The translations under genes and the position numbers were made by a program. Below are positions 6,182-12,577 of a stretch of DNA of 12,746 bases, one piece after another. The number at the start of each line of letters is the position of its first letter. Position 1 is the stretch's first letter. The notes under the pieces are model-generated. The model searched no databases. It saw only the letters and a list, made by a program, of their open reading frames with translations, and was not told where the DNA came from. This stretch comes from Vulcanimicrobiota bacterium (GTDB lineage: Bacteria > Vulcanimicrobiota > Vulcanimicrobiia > Vulcanimicrobiales > Vulcanimicrobiaceae). The DNA is taken from the NCBI GenBank assembly GCA_030043675.1, contig JASHXG010000092.1:1-12746 (forward strand), given 5' to 3'.

Positions 6182-7947
6182 AGATCGGCGAGATCCTCGG
6201 CTCGAGCTTCGTCTACCAGACCGAGAGCACGATTCTGCGCGCCGCCGTGCGCACGCCGGAGGTTGAGGACGCGTTCTTGCGTGCTAGGCGTCACGTGCGG
6301 CAGTGGCTGGAGACGGTCTGCGGGCGCTACGGTCTGACGCTTGGACCGGCCGGTGACAGCACGGCCTCGAACGATCGGTGCGGCATCGATCTGATCGTGC
6401 GGCCGAATCGGCTCGTTGCAGCGCTGCGACATGCCGACGACCGCTTTCCCGAGCGAACGTGGCATACCAACGTCGACCTTCGCAGCGAAGAAGCGCAAGA
6501 CGTGGCCATTTGCGATCTACGTCTGCGCGCCGAGCATCCGAGCAACGCCCGCCCGATCGAGCCGCACCCGGCACGCGTCATCGGACTCCTCGCCGCCGAT
6601 CCCGGCTTGCAAGACATCGAGCCGATGCGCGCCATCCCGGCAGTGCTGCGTCCCGTGGACGTCGCGCGGTTGACGGCGCTGATCGACTCGGCGGAACGCC
6701 GCTTCCCGGTGATTCTCGCCAGCCGGCCGCTGGCGCTCGACCTGAACGCCGTAGCCGAGGAGCTGGCGGGCCTCGTGCACGTCTTCGAGCTTGACGATGC
6801 GGCGTCATGGGAGATTAGCCACCGCCACGACAAGCGCTACTCGGCCTATCTGGGCGCCGTGCGCATCTATCCGCCCGGCGTAACATTTGCATCGGATCCG
6901 AAAGCTTCACCGTTGTTTCTGCCACAAACGCTGCAAACACTTGCGCGTGAACGGCGCGCCGAAAGCGCGGTGCGCCGCGGCATCCTCGCGGATCTCACTG
7001 CGGAGTTCGAGAGCGAGCCGCTCCTGACTCCGGCGGCACTACGCGCGCAAGAGGCCGCGGCGCTGCGGCGTCTTGCGCCTGAGACGGCCGCGCGCGAAGA
7101 AGCTCCGCCGGCCGAAGAGCCGACAAGAATGATGGAGGTGGAGCTGCAGCGCGCTCGCCAAGAGGCGGCGGCGGCCCAGCAAGAAGCGGCGGGTTACTGG
7201 CGCGAGATCCTCGAGCTCAGCGCCAGGGTGGAAGAGCTGCAAAACGAGGTCGCGCAGCTGCGCGAGACCGAGCTCGGCGTCTCCGTCGAGGAGCTTTCGC
7301 CGCCGCAACGCGAGCTATTGCGCACGATCTTCAACAGCGTCACGCAAGTACGCGATGTGTTGCTCGACAACGATCGATTGCGCAGTGACCTCGGCAATCT
7401 GGAAGGAGAATACGAGGGTCTCCGCGCGCGGCTGGCGCGTTTCTACGACGCCGGCCGTGGCAGCGGCGCTCTTGTGCCCCAGCCGATTCCGCGGCCGGAA
7501 TGGAATGATTTCGACGCGCTCACGTGCTGGGCCGAGGCGCAGTACGGCGGCAGGCTCGTCTTTCACCCGCGCGTGCGCGATCGACTACAGGACGGGAATC
7601 CGCAGGACATCGATGCGCTCTTCGACATCCTCGATATTCTGGGCAGGGACTACGTCGCGATGAAGTGCGGCGAGCCGGGCGCGCGCGAACGTTACGTCGA
7701 GAGGACGAAGCGCTATAAGAACGGCAAAGCCCTGACGAAGGTCGGTGCCGGCCTCGTCGGCGACGAGTACGCGTGCTCGTTCGACGGCGTCGACCATGCC
7801 GCCGACGACATCTTTCACATCCGGGAGCGCGGCAAGGATTTCAGGGGTCGCAAGGTCTGCGTCTACTTCGTCTACGATCCGGTCAACAGCCGCGCGATCG
7901 TCACATCGATGCCGCGCCACCTCGAAACCGCAAACAGCTACACCTAG
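6178..7947 (+). CDS. Large three-part coiled-coil protein coupled to rmuC, function unknown
   Basis: This protein has 589 residues and no signal peptide or membrane segment. The start codon lies within ATGA shared with the rmuC stop, so the two are translationally coupled. Three parts are visible. The N-terminal globular region (about 1-240) includes ESTILRAAVRTP, a beta-rich stretch ending DDAASWEISHRHDKRYSAYLGAVRIYPPG (about 205-233). A Pro/Glu/Ala-rich linker (about 295-315) precedes a coiled coil with heptad-like Leu/Glu spacing (about 318-430, with a break). The C-terminal domain (about 440-589) ends in CVYFVYDPVNSRAIVTSMPRHLETANSYT. From memory, proteins combining an 'LA-x-LAGL-HV ... 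GAVR-Y-PG' N-region with a C-terminal 'YF-x-D ... HL-T-S' module occur in actinobacterial defence neighbourhoods, without an assigned function. No Walker or nuclease motif is evident to me. It could be a target-recognition or scaffold subunit for RmuC, which is inference. Confidence 0.85.
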   Translation: MKIGEILGSSFVYQTESTILRAAVRTPEVEDAFLRARRHVRQWLETVCGRYGLTLGPAGDSTASNDRCGIDLIVRPNRLVAALRHADDRFPERTWHTNVDLRSEEAQDVAICDLRLRAEHPSNARPIEPHPARVIGLLAADPGLQDIEPMRAIPAVLRPVDVARLTALIDSAERRFPVILASRPLALDLNAVAEELAGLVHVFELDDAASWEISHRHDKRYSAYLGAVRIYPPGVTFASDPKASPLFLPQTLQTLARERRAESAVRRGILADLTAEFESEPLLTPAALRAQEAAALRRLAPETAAREEAPPAEEPTRMMEVELQRARQEAAAAQQEAAGYWREILELSARVEELQNEVAQLRETELGVSVEELSPPQRELLRTIFNSVTQVRDVLLDNDRLRSDLGNLEGEYEGLRARLARFYDAGRGSGALVPQPIPRPEWNDFDALTCWAEAQYGGRLVFHPRVRDRLQDGNPQDIDALFDILDILGRDYVAMKCGEPGARERYVERTKRYKNGKALTKVGAGLVGDEYACSFDGVDHAADDIFHIRERGKDFRGRKVCVYFVYDPVNSRAIVTSMPRHLETANSYT

Positions 7948-8010
7948 CGATACGTGTGATGGCGCGACTAGACACCTTGCCCACCGAGCGAAGAGAATAA
8001 GCAAGACCTT

Positions 8011-8373
8011 ATGCGCCAGCTGCGGCTATGGTTTACATCGAAACGCCGGCCGACGACGCCGAGAGACAGTGACGGCCCCGGAATAGGCGCAATGCTCCGC
8101 GTGGACCTTCCGTTATCCGAGCTCCGCCCTGATTTGCGCGATCTCTACGAGCAATTCCGGGATCGCTTTAGAGCGTCGGCGGACCAGGAGCTCATCGATG
8201 CTTTCAACCGCGAAGTCGATAAAGCGGGTTGGGTCGGTGCACGCGGCGCATATCTCGCGGCTCTCCACGACGAATTCATGGCTCGCGGCTTCGACTTCTC
8301 GGCCATCGGCGATCAGCGCGCCCTCTCTTTGCGGCGAAAGATTCGGCTCGTCAAGGTCGTCGAGCCGCTCTAA
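8011..8373 (+). CDS. Small hypothetical protein, last gene of the accessory block
   Basis: This is a 120-residue soluble protein of unknown function. Its centre and end, LRPDLRDLYEQFRDRFRASADQELIDAFNREVDKAGWVGARGAYLAALHDEFMARGFDFSAIGDQRALSLRRKIRLV, resemble a recurring small family of hypothetical proteins whose name I cannot give. The first 27 residues are basic and unlike the rest, so the true start may be the ATG at 8092 (93 residues). Neither start has a convincing ribosome-binding site or a -10 at the leaderless position. It lies 63 bp after the coiled-coil protein on the same strand, possibly as a fourth component. It ends 9 bp before the convergent lactate permease. GC appears lower than in the permease. 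Confidence 0.62.
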   Translation: MRQLRLWFTSKRRPTTPRDSDGPGIGAMLRVDLPLSELRPDLRDLYEQFRDRFRASADQELIDAFNREVDKAGWVGARGAYLAALHDEFMARGFDFSAIGDQRALSLRRKIRLVKVVEPL

Positions 8374-8381
8374 ACGACGAC
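8356..8381. terminator. Weak hairpin at a convergent gene junction
   Basis: GTCGTCG (8356-8362) and CGACGAC (8375-8381) can form a 7-bp stem with a 12-base loop spanning the stop codon of the small hypothetical gene. An alternative pairing CCGCTC (8365-8370) with GAGCGG (8397-8402) is also possible. Neither is followed by a T-run on either strand, so this is only a candidate bidirectional terminator between the convergent genes. Confidence 0.2.
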
Positions 8382-8382
8382 G

Positions 8383-10011
8383 CTATTGCACGCTAGGAGC
8401 GGTGAAGCTGACGACGCTCGGGAAGAAGAAGTAGAAGACGATGCCGATGACGATGAGGTAGCCGAGTAAGAAGAAGGTCCAGCCCATGTTGTGGCGGATC
8501 ACCGCGCCCTCGCGGCGGACGTACTCCGTCGTCGAGACGCCCACGCTGGCCGTCTGCGGCGCGACCGGTTTGCCGATTTCGGCGCCGACCGAGTTCAGCG
8601 TAGGCAGAAGGAGCGTCGGGAAGCCCAAAAGCTTCCCGACGATATTTTGAAAGGCGCCGAACATCGCGTTGGTCGAGGTGTTGCTGCCGGAGAGCGCAAC
8701 GCCGATCCAACCGAGAATCGGCGCGACGACGATGAATGCCGGACCGATCTTCGAGAACGCGAAGGCGAGCGACGCGGCGATGCCCGCATAGTTATACACG
8801 TACGCCAGTCCGAAGATGAAGACGCCGACCAGCAGGGCGCCCCACATCTGCCGCCAGGTGTTGCGGAAGATCTCTCCGAGCTGTGCGGCGTTGACGCGCA
8901 GCAGCAGCGCGATGACGATCCACGAGGCGAAAATGGCGCTGCCGCCGACGAACGGCGTAAAGTTGAAGGCCGCCGCAACGGGCTTCACGACGCCGGGGAT
9001 CGACGAGAGCGCTTTCACGTCGGTGGAAAAGAGCGAGATCTTCGGAAGCGGCGACCAGGGGCCCGTCCACAGGACCACGATGATCACGAGCACGATGAAG
9101 GGCATCCATGCCTGCAGGATCTCACTCGAGGTGAGACCGTGGCCTTCGACGGTTGCCGCTTCGGCCGGCACCGGCTCGCCGCCGTAGCCGAGCACCGTCT
9201 TCGGCCGCCAGACCCGCAGCAACAGCAGCAGCGCGGCGATGCTAACGATGGCGCCGGCAATGTCGGGCAGGTAGGGTCCAAGATAGACCGCGACCGGGAA
9301 CTGTCCGGCGATATAGCCGAGCGAACCGACGACCGCCAGCGGCCAGCCTTCGCGGAAGCCGCGCTTCCCGCTCACTAAATAGATGAGGATCCAGGGCGGC
9401 AAAAGCGCGAGAACCGCAACGATGTGACCGATCGAGCCGGAGAGCGCAAGGAGCGGAAGGCCGGTTACCGCCGCCAACGCGATGATCGGCGCGCCAAGCG
9501 CGCCGAACGACACGGGGGCGTTATTGGCGATTGCCGCGACGCGGATCGCGTCGAGCGCGGGAATGCTCAAGCCGATCAGGATCGGCGCGACCACCGCCCA
9601 GGGGTAGCCGAATCCGACCAAACCCTCGAGCAGCGCGCCGAATGCCCAGGCGAACAGGATCGCCTGGACGCGCACGTCGCGCGTACCATGCGCCGAGATC
9701 CAGCGCCGGAACTTATCGAACAGCCCGGTCACCACCAGCGTATTGAAGAGCACGACGCCCCAGAACGTGATCCAGTCGACGTTCCAGACGCCGGTCGCCG
9801 AGCCGTAGAGGTAGGCGTGGATTCCGGTGCCGAGCGGCATCTGCCAGATCGCCCACCCGAGCAGTAGCGTGACGAGCGATCCCACCAGCGTGGAAATCCA
9901 GGCGGAGATGCAAAAGACCGCCAGCAAGACCAGCAGGAGGACGACAGGAATCAGCGCGACGACCCAGGTGACAAAAAGATTATGGAACGGGTCAAGGACC
10001 TGCTGAAACAT
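8383..10011 (-). CDS. lldP: L-lactate permease (LctP/LldP family)
   Basis: This is a 542-residue polytopic membrane protein with about a dozen hydrophobic segments, close to the 551 residues of E. coli LldP. Diagnostic stretches are AFGALLEGLVGFGYPWAVVAPIL (about 123-145), NNAPVSFGALGAPI, and GSNTSTNAMFGAFQ (about 441-454), the family's G-S-[DN]-T-S-x-N-x-x-F-G motif. The family imports L-lactate, D-lactate or glycolate, probably with protons. No lactate dehydrogenase (lldD, lutABC or dld) is in view. It is transcribed leftwards and is tail to tail with the small hypothetical gene (9-bp gap). It diverges from the secreted Met/His-rich protein across 92 bp. The MctP-like symporter at the left edge is an unrelated transporter for similar substrates. 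The E. coli-based symbol reflects family, not proven orthology. Confidence 0.93.
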   Translation of the reverse strand: MFQQVLDPFHNLFVTWVVALIPVVLLLVLLAVFCISAWISTLVGSLVTLLLGWAIWQMPLGTGIHAYLYGSATGVWNVDWITFWGVVLFNTLVVTGLFDKFRRWISAHGTRDVRVQAILFAWAFGALLEGLVGFGYPWAVVAPILIGLSIPALDAIRVAAIANNAPVSFGALGAPIIALAAVTGLPLLALSGSIGHIVAVLALLPPWILIYLVSGKRGFREGWPLAVVGSLGYIAGQFPVAVYLGPYLPDIAGAIVSIAALLLLLRVWRPKTVLGYGGEPVPAEAATVEGHGLTSSEILQAWMPFIVLVIIVVLWTGPWSPLPKISLFSTDVKALSSIPGVVKPVAAAFNFTPFVGGSAIFASWIVIALLLRVNAAQLGEIFRNTWRQMWGALLVGVFIFGLAYVYNYAGIAASLAFAFSKIGPAFIVVAPILGWIGVALSGSNTSTNAMFGAFQNIVGKLLGFPTLLLPTLNSVGAEIGKPVAPQTASVGVSTTEYVRREGAVIRHNMGWTFFLLGYLIVIGIVFYFFFPSVVSFTAPSVQ

Positions 10012-10015
10012 TCAT

Positions 10016-10026
10016 GGGATTTTCCC
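10016..10026. promoter_or_regulatory. Short palindrome next to the lactate permease start
   Basis: GGGA-TTT-TCCC lies 4 bp upstream of the permease ATG (10011, minus strand). Such a position would suit an operator or translational control element, but the repeat is short. No regulator gene is adjacent. Confidence 0.2.
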
Positions 10027-10059
10027 ACGCTTGCCCGTTTTCAAGCCTGTCGGGCGAGC

Positions 10060-10076
10060 GATTTCTCAGTGAAATC
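10060..10076. promoter_or_regulatory. Inverted repeat over the -35 of the secreted-protein gene
   Basis: GATTTC-TCAGT-GAAATC is a perfect 6-bp inverted repeat with a 5-bp spacer in the divergent lldP/secreted-protein interval. Its right arm coincides with the predicted -35 (GTGAAA, 10069-10074) of the plus-strand gene, so a bound dimer would block RNA polymerase there. Confidence 0.4.
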
Positions 10077-10097
10077 TACGCGAGGACGCCATAGAAT
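10069..10097 (+). promoter_or_regulatory. Promoter of the secreted Met/His-rich protein gene
   Basis: A -35-like GTGAAA (10069-10074, four of six matches to TTGACA), a 17-bp spacer and a -10 TAGAAT (10092-10097) predict transcription starting exactly at the A of the ATG at 10104. This would be another leaderless mRNA. Confidence 0.5.
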
Positions 10098-10103
10098 GAC
10101 CGC

Positions 10104-10679
10104 ATGAACAGAGGCTTTCTTGCGCTGGCTCTCGCGCTCAGCGTATTTCCCATCGCGGCCTTGGCCGACGACAACACGCCGCCCTCGCCGCCGACGCCGG
10201 CTCAACGCCAGGCGATCTTCCAGACCTTCGAAAAGTACCGCCAACAGGAAGAGCAGCTCCATCAGCAGTTCCGCTACCAGATTCTCTCCTCGCTCACCCC
10301 GGTCCATCGCCGTTACGTCGGAACTCTGATCGGCGAGCTCGCCGTCGCGCCGAATCCGGACTTCGAGGCGACCGCGAAGCAGCTCGATCGGGTGATCTCG
10401 GGGAGCGAGCAGTCGCGGATCATGGCCGCGCACCAACAGTTCGAGACGCAGAGCAAGGCACTGCACGAGCAGATGAAGACCGAGCTCCAAAGCGAACTGC
10501 CGGCGGGCGCCCAGCAACGCTGGGGGCATCGCGAGGACCAGAACCGGCAGCAGCAGACGCCGCGTCAGTACGATGCGGGCACGCTGCTGCTGAGGACGCT
10601 CTCCCCCGGGCACGGCATGATGGGCGATGACCACGGGCCCATGATGATGATGCACGGCGGACCGCCGCCCCAGCATTAA
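10104..10679 (+). CDS. Secreted/periplasmic protein with Met/His-rich C-terminal tail
   Basis: This 191-residue protein begins with a signal peptide (NRGFLALALALSVFPIAALA, cleavage probably after residue 21, A-L-A before D-D). The mature protein is Gln/Glu-rich and mostly helical (residues about 30-155: QRQAIFQTFEKYRQQEEQLHQQFRYQILSSLTPVHRRYVGTLIGELA, then further helices). A short Gly/Met/His/Pro tail follows (GHGMMGDDHGPMMMMHGG, last 25 residues). The helical core with an L-T-P motif loosely recalls Spy/CpxP-like periplasmic chaperones or metal-resistance proteins, but I cannot assign it to that family. The tail could bind copper or another soft metal, which is inference from composition. 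It precedes the MFS gene by 55 bp on the same strand, with no terminator visible between them. The ATG is supported by TAGAAT ending 6 bp upstream. Confidence 0.8.
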   Translation: MNRGFLALALALSVFPIAALADDNTPPSPPTPAQRQAIFQTFEKYRQQEEQLHQQFRYQILSSLTPVHRRYVGTLIGELAVAPNPDFEATAKQLDRVISGSEQSRIMAAHQQFETQSKALHEQMKTELQSELPAGAQQRWGHREDQNRQQQTPRQYDAGTLLLRTLSPGHGMMGDDHGPMMMMHGGPPPQH

Positions 10680-10734
10680 CTCCACTCGTCTTCCAGCGCG
10701 GCTTTTCGGGACCTAACGTCAAACAGCGAGCGGC

Positions 10735-11952
10735 GTGAAGCCGCTCGCAGGCTGGCAGCGCACGCTCTGGCTGATGGTCACCGTCCAGGCGTTGATGGCG
10801 TTTGCCTTCTCCGTCTCGGGCCCGTTTTTGCCGCTCTTCATCATTCAACTCGGCGTCACACCGATCGCGAAGGTCTCGATTTGGGCCGGGATCATCGCCT
10901 CGGTCAACTTCCTGATGGCGGCGATCTTCTCGCCGATTTGGGGCGGCATCGCCGACCGGACCGGCCGCAAGGCGATGGTCGTGCGCTCCTGCATTGCGAT
11001 CTCGATCTTCACGGCCGTGATGGGCCTGGTGCAGAACGTCTGGCAGCTCTTTGCGGCGCGCGCCTGCATGGGCGTCTTCAGCGGCTTCTCCGCCGCCGCG
11101 GTAGCATTGGTCGGCACGCAAGTGCCCGAAGAGAATCTGGGCTTCTCGCTCGGATGGATGGCGACCGGACAGCTGATCGGCGCCCTCGTGGGACCGCTCT
11201 TCGGCGGATTTTTGGCCGAGACGTTCCGCGATTACCGCCACGTTTTCTACTTCACTTCCGCGTTCGCGCTGGCCGCGACGCTCGTCTGCCTCTTCTTCGT
11301 GCGCGAGCAGGCGCACCCGCGCACGACCGTTGGAACGCGCGCGCCGTTCTGGCAGGGCTTGCGTGAGATTGCCGTCCATCCGCAGCTCGCGCCGATGTTC
11401 GTCGTGGTGTTGCTGGCGCAGGTCGTCGCCTTCGGCGTCCAGCCGATCGTGCCGCTCTTCGTGCGGGCAATGGTCGGGAACGTTCCGGGTCTGGCGATCG
11501 CGGCGGGCGCTTCGTTTGCGGTTACGGGACTCGCCGATCTGATCGCCTCGCCGTTTCTCGGTAAACGCAGCGATCGCATCGGATACCGGCGGGTCTTGCT
11601 GATCTCGCTGCTCGGCGTCGCGTGCTTCACGATTCCACAAGCCTTCGTGCACAGCATCGGCGCGTTCATCGCGCTACGCTTCGGCGTCGGCCTCTTCTTA
11701 GGCGGCGTGCTGCCAACCGCCAACGCGCTGATCGGGCGCCTCTTCCCGCTCGAGCGGCGCGGCCAGGTCTACGGGCTCACCTCGAGTGCGACGTTCATGG
11801 GGATGTTCACCGGGCCGCTGCTCGGCGGAGCGATTGCGGCACGCCTCGGCTTCGCGGCGGTCTTTCTCGCAATCGGCTCGATGGCGCTGGCGAACTTTAC
11901 GTGGGTGGCACTGAGCGTTCGGCGGGCTTCGGCCGTCGCACCGACGCGCTGA
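10735..11952 (+). CDS. MFS transporter, DHA1-type drug efflux-like
   Basis: This is a 405-residue membrane protein with roughly twelve hydrophobic segments. The loop between segments 2 and 3 carries the MFS motif A, GGIADRTGRKAMVVRS (about 70-85). A related GKRSDRIGYRR occurs in the second half, and WMATGQLIGALVGPLFGG looks like motif C of 12- or 14-TM antiporters. These point to a proton-coupled exporter of the DHA1 group, MdtG-like in general appearance. The substrate cannot be deduced. The GTG at 10735 is the likely start: the hydrophobic first helix follows shortly after it, but no clear ribosome-binding site is seen. Its last 56 bp overlap the 3' end of the convergent msrC-like gene. It may be co-transcribed with the secreted Met/His-rich protein upstream. 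Confidence 0.9.
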   Translation: MKPLAGWQRTLWLMVTVQALMAFAFSVSGPFLPLFIIQLGVTPIAKVSIWAGIIASVNFLMAAIFSPIWGGIADRTGRKAMVVRSCIAISIFTAVMGLVQNVWQLFAARACMGVFSGFSAAAVALVGTQVPEENLGFSLGWMATGQLIGALVGPLFGGFLAETFRDYRHVFYFTSAFALAATLVCLFFVREQAHPRTTVGTRAPFWQGLREIAVHPQLAPMFVVVLLAQVVAFGVQPIVPLFVRAMVGNVPGLAIAAGASFAVTGLADLIASPFLGKRSDRIGYRRVLLISLLGVACFTIPQAFVHSIGAFIALRFGVGLFLGGVLPTANALIGRLFPLERRGQVYGLTSSATFMGMFTGPLLGGAIAARLGFAAVFLAIGSMALANFTWVALSVRRASAVAPTR

Positions 11953-12388
11953 AGACGCGCACGAGTCGTTCGATGCCGTCGCGATCGGCGGCGGTGAAAC
12001 GCGCCACGCGCGGACTATCAATATCGAAGACGCCGTAGATCTCGGATCCATCCGCCAGCGGCACGACCAGCTCGGAACGCGACGCGGCATCGCACGCGAT
12101 GTGGCCGTCGAACGCCGTTACATCGTCGACCACCAGCGTCGCGCGGCGCTCGACCGCCGCCCCGCAAACACCCTGACCTCGCGGCAACCGCACGCAGGCC
12201 GGGCGGCCGCAGAATGGTCCGAGCAGCAAGTCGCCGTCGGGCGTCATGAAGTAGAAGCCGGCCCAGTTGACGTCCGGGAGCTCATGATAGATGAAAGCCG
12301 CGAAGTTAGCCGCGTCTGCGATGAGATCGTTCTCGCCGCCGAGCAGTTCACGAGCTTGCCGTTCGAGCAAATCATAGGCGGCGCTCAC
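11897..12388 (-). CDS. msrC: Free methionine-(R)-sulfoxide reductase (GAF domain)
   Basis: This 163-residue protein from a GTG at 12388 almost equals the 165 residues of E. coli fRMsr (YebR/MsrC). The single GAF domain carries the family motifs NWAGFYF (41-47), LLLGPFCGRPACVRLP, GQGVCG and FDGHIACDAASRSELVVPL. Cys65, Cys75 and Cys99 have the same spacing (10 and 24) as the catalytic and resolving cysteines Cys84, Cys94 and Cys118 of the E. coli enzyme, so it should be active. It reduces free methionine-R-sulfoxide with thioredoxin in the cytoplasm, protecting against oxidative stress. Cys60 is additional compared with my recollection of E. coli, which has Gln there. An alternative GTG at 12421 would add 11 residues. 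The open frame extends to 12724, but that part does not resemble the family. The 3' end overlaps the MFS gene by 56 bp. Confidence 0.9.
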   Translation of the reverse strand: MSAAYDLLERQARELLGGENDLIADAANFAAFIYHELPDVNWAGFYFMTPDGDLLLGPFCGRPACVRLPRGQGVCGAAVERRATLVVDDVTAFDGHIACDAASRSELVVPLADGSEIYGVFDIDSPRVARFTAADRDGIERLVRVFSASVRRPKPAERSVPPT

Positions 12389-12473
12389 CAGTAGCGTTTG
12401 GCCGCTCGCCGTGCGACGCACCTTCCAACCGGCTGGCTGAAAGGGAAAACGACGCAACCGGTATAGCGTTTCG

Positions 12474-12479
12474 ATTGTA
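12474..12479 (-). promoter_or_regulatory. Possible -10 (TACAAT) for the msrC-like gene
   Basis: TACAAT on the minus strand (12479-12474) differs from consensus at one position and lies 85 bp upstream of the GTG at 12388. No good -35 is visible 17 bp further upstream, so the assignment is tentative. The 189-bp interval 12389-12577 holds nothing else I recognise apart from the palindrome below. Confidence 0.25.
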
Positions 12480-12539
12480 AGCCTGTCCGGGAGCGGAAGC
12501 TTGGAGCAAATTCGCCCGGGAAACGTCATCTGCCTGCAC

Positions 12540-12559
12540 GGGTTCGCGTACGCGACCCC
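12540..12559. promoter_or_regulatory. Palindrome upstream of the last secreted-protein gene
   Basis: TCGCGTACGCGA (12544-12555) is a perfect 12-bp palindrome flanked, after one mismatch, by GGG and CCC, giving a 20-bp near-perfect dyad. It ends 18 bp before the GTG at 12578. It could be an operator, but a CG-rich genome makes such palindromes fairly common by chance. Confidence 0.3.
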
Positions 12560-12565
12560 GCGCCG

Positions 12566-12571
12566 AGGTGA
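12566..12571 (+). promoter_or_regulatory. Ribosome-binding site AGGTGA
   Basis: AGGTGA ends 6 bp before the GTG at 12578, supporting that codon as the start of the truncated secreted protein at the window edge. Confidence 0.5.
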
Positions 12572-12577
12572 CTTGTA

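Noticed and set aside
9219..9233. Short CAGCAG-type repeat (AGCAACAGCAGCAGCG) within the lactate permease
   Set aside because: On the coding strand it encodes the leucine run LLLLL in a membrane helix, so it is explained by amino-acid composition.
8491..9378. Long open frame on the plus strand (295 codons) opposite the lactate permease
   Set aside because: Its composition is Arg/Asp/Glu-rich and repetitive, a mirror of hydrophobic codons in the permease, which is unmistakable on the minus strand.
10680..10734. Possible terminator or promoter between the secreted-protein gene and the MFS gene
   Set aside because: No stem followed by a T-run is visible, and TAACGT at 10714-10719 lacks a -35. 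The two genes may simply be co-transcribed.
10420..11652. Long open frame on the minus strand (410 codons) opposite the secreted-protein and MFS genes
   Set aside because: The product is a low-complexity Arg/Ala/Asp/Glu-rich sequence without domain motifs, typical of antisense frames in high-GC DNA. The plus strand carries a clear MFS protein with motif A and membrane helices.
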